Positions 6,640-12,069 of a stretch of DNA of 12,069 bases are shown here, piece by piece. How positions within the stretch are numbered: the first letter of the stretch is position 1; each line of letters begins with the position of its first letter. The translations under genes and the position numbers were made by a program. This DNA is from Chloroflexota bacterium. GTDB lineage: Bacteria > Chloroflexota > Limnocylindria > Limnocylindrales > CSP1-4. The notes below the pieces were generated by a model. The model searched no databases, was not told where the DNA came from, and was given only the letters and a program-made list of their open reading frames with translations. The stretch is taken from assembly GCA_013696275.1 (NCBI GenBank), contig JACCYW010000446.1, forward strand, positions 1-12,069, in the 5' to 3' direction.

Positions 6640-7050
6640 ATGGTGAGGCGTATCGCACTCCTGGCGCTCCCTCTAGCGTCCCTGGCGCTGGGCGCATGCC
6701 AGGTTATCGGTGCGCCCTTTTCGCTCGGCCCGTCCAGGCTGGCTGCCGAAGCCTGTGCCGGCCCGGCCCGCGAGTACTCGGGCAGCGTCAGCGGCTCCTT
6801 CGACACCACGGTCGGCGCCATCCGTGCCGTCGGATCACGGTCGGCTGTTCCTGCCCCCTGGCCGGATCTGCCGCCCGGTCACGCGGCAGTGTTGTGCTAC
6901 ATCGATGGTCGGATGGGCAAGGCTCCGCCGGCCGGTCAGGACGGCGAAGGCCGCGAATCGTTCGACCGGGCCATCGTCGGCGTCGTCGATGGCGATTTGC
7001 AGATGATCGTGGCCGGCTACCGGGACCAGCTTCCCGTCCCTACCCCGTGA
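6640..7050 (+). CDS. Small secreted lipoprotein of unknown function
   Basis: A 136-residue product with signal peptide MVRRIALLALPLASLALGAC: two arginines, a hydrophobic core, lipobox LGAC and Cys20. The mature part of about 116 residues has two further cysteines, in EACAGPARE and VLCYIDGRMGKAPP. They could form one disulfide joining the N-terminal segment to the LCYIDG strand. It ends with a strand-like IVGVVDGDLQMIVAGYRDQL. I recognise no named family. The ATG lacks a Shine-Dalgarno sequence; GTG at 6643 is the only close alternative and changes one residue. The gene is separated from the preceding operon by 68 bp containing an inverted repeat and a -10-like box, so it probably has its own promoter. 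It converges with the SWIM gene at 7111. Confidence 0.75.
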   Translation: MVRRIALLALPLASLALGACQVIGAPFSLGPSRLAAEACAGPAREYSGSVSGSFDTTVGAIRAVGSRSAVPAPWPDLPPGHAAVLCYIDGRMGKAPPAGQDGEGRESFDRAIVGVVDGDLQMIVAGYRDQLPVPTP

Positions 7051-7110
7051 CTACCGCCGCGCGGCTTCCGTTTGCCTATGGACATCCAGCCGCTGGACTG
7101 ATCTGCGCCG

Positions 7111-7389
7111 CTAGACGGGCGCCGACTCCGCTACCGCGGGGTAGAACGAGGTCTGGGCTGCCTCCGGGAGCATCGGGCCGAAGAGCTTCTGGAGGGCCAG
7201 TATGTGGACACAGCTCCTCCAGCTATCGAAGGAGTGGCAGTTGCAGACCCACGTCTCGGCTTCGAGAGACACGCGATGCGTGTCGTTGTCACCTTTGAAG
7301 GTGAGCGAGAGCCGGTCCACGCTGATCCGGTCTGTCTCGCGCGCGTAACGATTCGCCTTCTCGACCTTGCCGATGACGCTGGAATGCAT
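7111..7389 (-). CDS. Small SWIM zinc-finger protein
   Basis: A 92-residue protein that is essentially one SWIM domain. The N-terminal part (VEKANRYARETDRISVDRLSLTFKGDNDTHRVSL) leads into the zinc site C49-N-C51 and C60-V-H62, matching CxCx(n)CxH, followed by an ALQKLFGPML helix. SWIM fingers bind nucleic acid or proteins and usually occur inside larger proteins such as SWI2/SNF2 ATPases or transposases. Stand-alone proteins of this size with the 'VxKAxxYAxExDR' start are, from memory, recurrent in Chloroflexota, with no settled function. The ATG at 7389-7387 is chosen because GGGAGG lies about 9 nt upstream and the domain begins there; longer in-frame extensions read as arginine-rich noise. 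There is no obvious operon partner: the next gene upstream on this strand ends 276 bp away. Confidence 0.88.
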   Translation of the reverse strand: MHSSVIGKVEKANRYARETDRISVDRLSLTFKGDNDTHRVSLEAETWVCNCHSFDSWRSCVHILALQKLFGPMLPEAAQTSFYPAVAESAPV

Positions 7390-7665
7390 CGAGTCGGACC
7401 TCCCTGCCAAGCCCGCCGACAGCCGCCGGCGCGGCCCTTCCGTGGCGCCGAGCGACGACTTGGAGCGTCGTCGCGACCGACGCCGATGCGCTGCGCCTAG
7501 CCTACAGCAGCGGCCTTCGTCCGTCCGATGGATCATTGCCATGACCGATCAGCGTCGGAACGGCAGCTCGACCTCGGCTCGGCAGGGGAACGGGCTGGGC
7601 TATGGCCGCTCCTTCGTCGGTTGGAACATCCGGCGACCCGAGGTTCGTGGTGATCCGAGGGCAGG
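7390..7665. other. Intergenic region between the SWIM gene and the isomerase gene
   Basis: This 276-bp stretch contains the GGGAGG ribosome site of the SWIM gene near its left end. I see no convincing gene, terminator with T-run or strong promoter. Open frames crossing it are arginine/serine-rich and look like composition artefacts. Confidence 0.5.
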
Positions 7666-8760
7666 CTATTCGTCGTCGCCTTCGTCGGTCGCCGACATGC
7701 CCTTCTTGACATAGGCGATGGCGTCCACGGGCGACGGGTCCTGACCGTACAGGAAGCTCAGATAGGTGCTCACCAGATCGCCCAGCACGACCGCGGATAG
7801 CGTTTGTGCCAGCCGGGTCTCGCCCGCGACGGGCACCACCTGGTGGCCGATCTGCGCTGCGCCAAGAAGCTCCGCCGAGAGCGATGCTCGCAGCCGGTCG
7901 CGAGGGTGCTCGAGTGGGCTGGCCAGGAAGATGACGTACAGATGGTCCCGAATGGACTCTGGCTGGCCGTAGCCGACGACGGTGTTGTGGGTCGCCTCCG
8001 GTAGCTCCTCAGCAACCGCCATCGTCTTGCTATTCTCGTTGAGCTGGGTCTTCCAGCGGCGTGCCACCACGGCCAGTGGTCCACTAGCCTCGATGATGGG
8101 TAGCCGGTCGACCAGCGTCCAGGCCAGTTGCTTCGCTGTGTTCTGCTGGCTCGGCACCTCCGGCCCGAATCGGTCGATGGTGGATGCGGCGACCGAAGCA
8201 GCTTCCTCGATGGTCCCCTCATCGAGCTCCAGAAGACCGGCTCGCTCCAGAAGACCGCACAGAAGCCCGAACGAATAACCGACCGCCACCCGTGGCTGAC
8301 CGCCGCCAGGAAAGGCCAGCAACGGCAAGCCTGCCCGCGCCGCCACTTCTCGGAGTGGCCCTCCGGTGCTAACGACCACGACCGGGCAGCGGCGCTCCAA
8401 CGCGGTGCCGAGAGAGCTGATCGTCTCCTCGGTCGCGCCGCTAAAGGAACTCGCGACGACTAAGACATCGGGCCTCACCCAGGCGGGTAGTTCGTAGCCG
8501 CGTATGACGTGGAGCGGTACCCGCAGCCGATCGGCGAAGGCGCTGGCAGCCAGGTCGCCACCGATGGCTGACCCGCCCATGCCAAGGACCGCCACAGCGC
8601 GGCGGCCTCGATGACTCTCCGGCAGTTCCAACTCCCGGGTCCGCCGCCAGGCGTCGCGCAACTGATGCGGCACGGTCGCGATGGCGGCGAGCATGCCGCT
8701 CTGGTCGAAGCGCGCCATGGCGGCACGATCGTCGAGGATGTCGCCCGTCCTGAGGGTCAT
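7666..8760 (-). CDS. Bifunctional phosphoglucose/phosphomannose isomerase
   Basis: A cytoplasmic enzyme that interconverts glucose-6-phosphate, fructose-6-phosphate and mannose-6-phosphate, feeding glycolysis and GDP-mannose synthesis. The 364 residues fit the 300-360 range of the archaeal/bacterial PGI/PMI family. An N-terminal SIS domain carries VLGMGGSAIGGDL (residues 58-70) and the phosphate-binding SSFSGATEETIS (104-115). The second SIS-like part has a STGGPL turn, GYSFGLLCGLLERAGLL and the signature NENSKTMAVAEELPEATHNTVVGY, which carries the family's conserved Glu and His near the active site. The C-terminus ends FLYGQDPSPVDAIAYVKKGM plus an acidic tail. The ATG at 8760-8758 lies 13 bp after the mutase stop and gives the family's usual N-terminus; extensions upstream run inside the mutase gene in another frame. 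The ribosome site is weak (GAGGG about 10 nt upstream), so coupling to the mutase is likely. Confidence 0.94.
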   Translation of the reverse strand: MTLRTGDILDDRAAMARFDQSGMLAAIATVPHQLRDAWRRTRELELPESHRGRRAVAVLGMGGSAIGGDLAASAFADRLRVPLHVIRGYELPAWVRPDVLVVASSFSGATEETISSLGTALERRCPVVVVSTGGPLREVAARAGLPLLAFPGGGQPRVAVGYSFGLLCGLLERAGLLELDEGTIEEAASVAASTIDRFGPEVPSQQNTAKQLAWTLVDRLPIIEASGPLAVVARRWKTQLNENSKTMAVAEELPEATHNTVVGYGQPESIRDHLYVIFLASPLEHPRDRLRASLSAELLGAAQIGHQVVPVAGETRLAQTLSAVVLGDLVSTYLSFLYGQDPSPVDAIAYVKKGMSATDEGDDE

Positions 8761-8773
8761 GGCGGACGCGCCC

Positions 8774-10261
8774 TCACGCGCCGCCGCGGACGAGCTGTTC
8801 ACCCTCGCCGAGCATGGCGTCCCGCTGCTCCGGGCTGCTTGCCTCGACGTAGACGCGGACCAGGGGCTCCGTGCCGCTGAAGCGGACCAGGAGCCAGGAG
8901 CCGTCGGTCGTCCACCACTTGAAGCCGTCATTCGTTTCGAGGACCAGCGATCGAGTCACATCCAGGCCGGCGATGCTCTCGGGAGCCCGCTCGCTCAGCT
9001 GCCGGAAGAGCCGCTCCTTCCGATCGGGGTACTCGTCGCGCGCGACGTGTACGTCGGTACGCAAGTAGAACGACTGTCCGGCGATGGAGTGGAGATGTTC
9101 CACGATCGCCGAGACCGGCCATCTTCCCTGCTCACGTTCACGGACGAAGAGGTCCAGGAGCAGCAGGTCGGCGTAGATGCCGTCGCGCTCGGGAAGGTGC
9201 ATGCCGAAGCCATAGCCGCCCGACTCCTCACCGCCCATCATCGCGCCGGTCTCGATCATCTTGGGGCCAACATATTTGAAGCCCACCGGTGTCTCGTGCA
9301 CAGCCACGCCGTATCGCTCACCGAGACGGCCGACCATCGAGGTCTCGTTGACCGTCGATACCACCGGCTGACGCAGTCCGCGATGCTCCAGCAGGTAGTA
9401 CATCAGCAGGCCCATGACCTGGAGCTGGTGGATGAAGGTGCCCTTCTCGTCAGCAGCGCCCGCTCGGTCCGCGTCGCCATCCAGGAGCAGCCCGAGGTCA
9501 TGGCCCCCGCCCGCGAGGACGCCCAACGCCTCATCGATATTGGGCCGGATGGGCTCGGGATTGACGCCGCCGAACCACGGATTCCGCTCGCTGTGGATCT
9601 CTTTGACGCGGATCGTCCCACCGTCGAGCAGACGCCCGATCCAGCCCGCTCCGGATCCCCACATCGGCTCCACCAGGACCCGCAGGTCGGCTGCGCGAAG
9701 CCGGTCCAGGTCCAGCGTCCGTCGCAGGTAGGTCTGGTAGCCGTCGAACGGATCGAAGCGCTCGACCATCCCGGCCTCGTCGGCATCGGCGAACGGTCGG
9801 CTGGGCGGCGTCGTCCCGGCACGGTCGCGGATGGTCTGCTCGAGTTCGGCCAGGATGGCCGGTCCGGCGGCGGCACCAGTGGCCGACTTGACCTTGAACC
9901 CGTTGTCCGTCCAGGGGTTGTGAGAGGCGGTGATCATCACGCCACACGCGGCGCCCCTGGCCACCACCTCGTACGAGGTCATCTGGGTCGGGATGGCGCC
10001 GAGCGCGAGGGCGACCGGGATGTCGAAGGCGAGCAATACCTCCGCTGCTGCCCGGGCGAAGTGTTCGCTCGCGAAGCGCCGGTCGTAGCCGATGACGACG
10101 CCCTTGTCGGCACTGGCCTGTCCGGTCACGTAATGGGCCACGCCCTCCGCGCATCGACGGACGTTCTCGAATGTGTACTCATCGCCGATGCGTGCTCGCC
10201 AACCGTCCGTGCCGAAGACGATCGGTGGCACGACGGGTGCCGAAGTCGGGCTGCTGGTCAA
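8774..10261 (-). CDS. Phosphoglucomutase/phosphomannomutase (alpha-D-phosphohexomutase)
   Basis: Moves phosphate between C6 and C1 of glucose or mannose, making the 1-phosphates used for nucleotide sugars. Four domains are recognisable. The start is IVFGTDGWRARI. The phosphoserine loop is TASHNPWTDNG (Ser113). The magnesium loop is DGDADR (residues 261-266). The sugar-selecting loop is GGEESGG (Glu345-Glu346-Ser347). The phosphate-binding loop is RFSGTEP (460-466). All catalytic residues are present, so it should be active; substrate preference is not readable. The start is uncertain. TTG at 10261-10259 gives 495 residues, with GGAGAG 3 nt upstream (10270-10265) and TAACAT as a possible -10 at 10290-10285. 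An in-frame ATG at 10342 or GTG at 10360 would add 27 or 33 residues of unstructured Pro/Thr/Ser sequence not expected in the family. It is followed 13 bp later by the isomerase gene, so the pair forms one pathway operon. Confidence 0.93.
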   Translation of the reverse strand: MTSSPTSAPVVPPIVFGTDGWRARIGDEYTFENVRRCAEGVAHYVTGQASADKGVVIGYDRRFASEHFARAAAEVLLAFDIPVALALGAIPTQMTSYEVVARGAACGVMITASHNPWTDNGFKVKSATGAAAGPAILAELEQTIRDRAGTTPPSRPFADADEAGMVERFDPFDGYQTYLRRTLDLDRLRAADLRVLVEPMWGSGAGWIGRLLDGGTIRVKEIHSERNPWFGGVNPEPIRPNIDEALGVLAGGGHDLGLLLDGDADRAGAADEKGTFIHQLQVMGLLMYYLLEHRGLRQPVVSTVNETSMVGRLGERYGVAVHETPVGFKYVGPKMIETGAMMGGEESGGYGFGMHLPERDGIYADLLLLDLFVREREQGRWPVSAIVEHLHSIAGQSFYLRTDVHVARDEYPDRKERLFRQLSERAPESIAGLDVTRSLVLETNDGFKWWTTDGSWLLVRFSGTEPLVRVYVEASSPEQRDAMLGEGEQLVRGGA

Positions 10262-10344
10262 GGTCTCTCCGGTTCGGGGACCTGATGTTACCGCGCGGGG
10301 CGCCGCTTCCGGCGACGGACGCGGGTCGGTATCCTCGACCATGC
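10262..10344. promoter_or_regulatory. Divergent promoter region between mutase and sulfotransferase
   Basis: Contains TAACAT on the minus strand (10290-10285, 4 of 6 to TATAAT), about 24 nt before the mutase TTG. On the plus strand TATCCT (10330-10335) lies 9 nt before the sulfotransferase GTG. Neither has a good -35. The plus-strand geometry implies a leader of only a few bases. Confidence 0.4.
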
Positions 10345-11151
10345 GTGTCACCGACTGCACCCGTTCACGAGCCGCCGACGCTTACGGCGCGACCGATCTT
10401 CATCGTCGGTTGTCCGCGCTCCGGCACCACACTGCTGCGCCTGATGCTGGACTCCCATCCCAGGCTGAGCTGCGGCGAAGAGACGCACTTCCTGCGGGAG
10501 TTATCCACGACCGTCGGCCGCCACTGGCCGCTGATAGCCACCTACGGCATCTCACGCGAGGACTGGCTGGCGCGCATCCGTGACCTGTACGAAGGCTTCC
10601 AGGCCGACTACCTGACTCGCCGCGGCCGCCAGCGCTGGGCAGAGAAGGACCCGACCTACACGCTCATCCTGCCCTTCATCGACGAGCTCTTCCCGCACGC
10701 CCAGTACATCCATCTGATCCGTGACGCATACGACGTAGTGGCGTCCTTCCGGGACCGCTGGGGCTACCTGTCTGCCGCCCGGGTGGCGCGCACCGAATGG
10801 GCTCGCTATGTGCGCACCGGACGTTCCTTCGGGGCCACGCTGCCAGCCGAACGCTATCGGGAGGTCCGCTACGAGCGACTCGTCATCGAGCCTGAGCCGA
10901 CCCTGCGCGACCTGGTCTCGTTCCTTGGCGAGACATGGGACAGCGCGATGCTGCGATTCGACGAGGCGCCCCATGACGCGACCGAGAGGTACGAGCGTTT
11001 CACCGCCTCACGCCGACGAGCCAGCGGCGACGAGCGGGCCGTCTACAGGTCTCGGGTAGGCGCCGGGCGACAGGCACTGGATCCCGCCTTGCGGCTGCTT
11101 GTGCACCGCCGGGCCGGTGGCCTATTGCGGGAGCTCGGCTACGACGCTTGA
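10345..11151 (+). CDS. PAPS-dependent sulfotransferase
   Basis: Transfers sulfate from 3'-phosphoadenylyl sulfate to a hydroxyl or amino acceptor, probably a sugar or lipid given the adjacent glycosyltransferase. The 268-residue product has the 5'-phosphosulfate loop IFIVGCPRSGTTLLRLML (PRSGTT at residues 24-29) and the 3'-phosphate motif RDAYDVVASF (residues 126-135: Arg126 and Ser134). Between them lie SHPRLSCGEETHFL and WAEKDPTYTLILPFIDELFP. The YREVRYERLVIEPEPTLRDLVSFLG segment is typical of the Sulfotransfer_3 type. The GTG at 10345 is chosen because the PAPS loop follows within about 18 residues, as usual, and a -10-like TATCCT precedes it; there is no Shine-Dalgarno sequence. The nearby ATG at 10341 is in another frame. 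The glycosyltransferase starts 10 bp after the stop, so the two form an operon. Confidence 0.92.
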   Translation: MSPTAPVHEPPTLTARPIFIVGCPRSGTTLLRLMLDSHPRLSCGEETHFLRELSTTVGRHWPLIATYGISREDWLARIRDLYEGFQADYLTRRGRQRWAEKDPTYTLILPFIDELFPHAQYIHLIRDAYDVVASFRDRWGYLSAARVARTEWARYVRTGRSFGATLPAERYREVRYERLVIEPEPTLRDLVSFLGETWDSAMLRFDEAPHDATERYERFTASRRRASGDERAVYRSRVGAGRQALDPALRLLVHRRAGGLLRELGYDA

Positions 11152-11161
11152 GGAAGCATAG

Positions 11162-12069
11162 GTGAGGGTCGGCTACCTGCATATCGGCAAGCACGGCGGC
11201 GGCGTACGGCGCTACGGCCGCATCATCGCTGCCGGGGCGCGCGACTCGCCCGACCTGGAGGTCTCCGAGGCGGACGCCGGAGAGCGCGATTCCTCGGCCA
11301 CGGCGATGGTCGCTGCCGGTCGCGCTCTCGCGGCGTGCGACGTGGTGCATGCCCAGTGGAAGCCGGTCGACTGGGGCGGCGGTCTGGTCGCCTGGCGACG
11401 CCTGCGCGCCTTTACCACAGCCTGTAGACGGCCTCTGGTCATCACGCTGCACGACATCTTCGAGCGGCACGGTCCGCGCGAGCGTCTGCTGGAAGCAGAT
11501 GCCCTGGCGCTGCGATGGCTTGGTCGGAGGGCCACTCGACTGGTAGTCCACTCGGAGGAGGAGCGGAAACGTCTGGCCGGCCTTGTGCCGGCGAGACACG
11601 TGCGGGTCGTCCCGCACTTCGTGGAAGAGCGGGTGATGGCCGATGGGGCGACGTCGCGCGCGGCGCTTGGCCTGTCAGACAAGCGGGTGGTCACGCTGCT
11701 CGGCTTCATGGTCCGCCGCAAGGGCTACTCGCTGACCGTGGATGCCCTGCCACTACTGCCGGATGACGTGGTCGCCCTGTTCGCCGGCGGGCCGATGCCC
11801 GGACGTGAGGCGCGAGCGGACGAGCTGCGCGCACGGGCGGCGGAGCTCGGCGTCGCCCATCGTCTGACCATCACCGGCTATCTGGACGCGGAGCACCTGG
11901 ACTGCGCCCTGGCGGCGACGCACGTGGCCATCTGTCCCTTTCGCGACCTATCGGCTTCTGGCTCCCTGTCGACCTGGATCAGTACCGGTCGGCCCATCGT
12001 CACTTCCGACCTGCCCCAGTTCCGCGAATACGATGCGCTGGTGCCAGGCGCTCTGCGCATCTTCCGACC
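11162..12069 (+). CDS. Glycosyltransferase, GT4-like (partial, C-terminus off window)
   Basis: 302 codons are present, open to the right edge. It starts at GTG 11162 with AGGAAG 5 nt upstream, 10 bp after the sulfotransferase stop. The N-terminal lobe begins VRVGYLHIGKHGGGVRRYGR, with a glycine-rich loop near the start as in GT-B enzymes, and contains VVHAQWKP and LVITLHDIFERHG. The second lobe starts near residue 160 with VRVVPHFVEE, then RVVTLLGFMVRRKGYSLTVDALP (the usual 'G-x3-RKG' segment), LFAGGPMPG, LTITGYLDAEHL and, near the edge, ICPFRDLSASGSLSTWISTGRPIVTSDLPQF. This last stretch occupies the nucleotide-sugar site, with S-x-S-G-S in place of the E-x7-E Glu-Gly, a variant seen in some GT4 enzymes. 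The sugar donor and acceptor are unknown. Context with the sulfotransferase suggests a sulfated glycan or glycolipid. Confidence 0.88.
   Translation, partial: MRVGYLHIGKHGGGVRRYGRIIAAGARDSPDLEVSEADAGERDSSATAMVAAGRALAACDVVHAQWKPVDWGGGLVAWRRLRAFTTACRRPLVITLHDIFERHGPRERLLEADALALRWLGRRATRLVVHSEEERKRLAGLVPARHVRVVPHFVEERVMADGATSRAALGLSDKRVVTLLGFMVRRKGYSLTVDALPLLPDDVVALFAGGPMPGREARADELRARAAELGVAHRLTITGYLDAEHLDCALAATHVAICPFRDLSASGSLSTWISTGRPIVTSDLPQFREYDALVPGALRIFR

Noticed and set aside
7085..7097. TCCAG-CCG-CTGGA as a terminator between the convergent genes at 7050 and 7111
   Set aside because: The stem is only 5 bp and no T-run follows on either strand; it is too weak to call.
8681..10285. 534-residue plus-strand open frame opposite the mutase gene
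   Set aside because: It is the antisense of a gene with all phosphohexomutase catalytic loops; high GC keeps such antisense frames open.
10340..10343. CATG giving head-to-head ATG starts on both strands
   Set aside because: The plus-strand ATG at 10341 is not in the sulfotransferase frame. The minus-strand ATG would add 27 residues of low-complexity sequence before the TTG that has its own ribosome site, so the overlap is probably coincidence.

Overview
The window is GC-rich (about 65-68% in the lines I counted) and carries nine complete or partial genes, one interrupted gene and a cobalamin riboswitch. There is no rRNA or tRNA gene, and I saw no transposase, CRISPR array or phage gene. Several secreted lipoproteins, a bifunctional phosphoglucose/phosphomannose isomerase, a tiny SWIM zinc-finger protein and starts that look leaderless or nearly so suggest a Chloroflexota (Limnocylindria-like) or, less likely, an actinobacterial genome. 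This taxonomic call is an inference from gene content, without a database search.

Left part, minus strand (1-2130): a cobalamin riboswitch precedes a lipoprotein substrate-binding protein of the BtuF/FecB type. A FecCD/BtuC-type permease follows after 7 bp and runs off the left edge. Together they form a B12-regulated corrinoid uptake operon; the ATPase would lie outside the window.

Middle part (2135-7050): two secreted-metalloprotease-plus-lipoprotein pairs stand back to back. The minus pair (3587 down to 2135) lies in a patch of clearly lower GC (about 48-57%), and its protease is interrupted by one in-frame TAG. The plus pair (3807 to 6571) is a larger matrixin-like protease followed, with a 1-base overlap, by a lipoprotein made of two copies of one domain. 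The 219-bp gap between the pairs holds two inverted repeats. A small lipoprotein follows at 6640-7050, with a -10-like box just upstream and a 9-bp inverted repeat ending against that box.

Right part (7111-12069): a 92-residue SWIM zinc-finger protein, then a minus-strand pair of sugar-phosphate genes (phosphohexomutase, then phosphoglucose/phosphomannose isomerase). Divergent from these are a PAPS-dependent sulfotransferase and a group 4-like glycosyltransferase that runs off the right edge. The right part reads as hexose-phosphate supply next to glycan assembly and sulfation.
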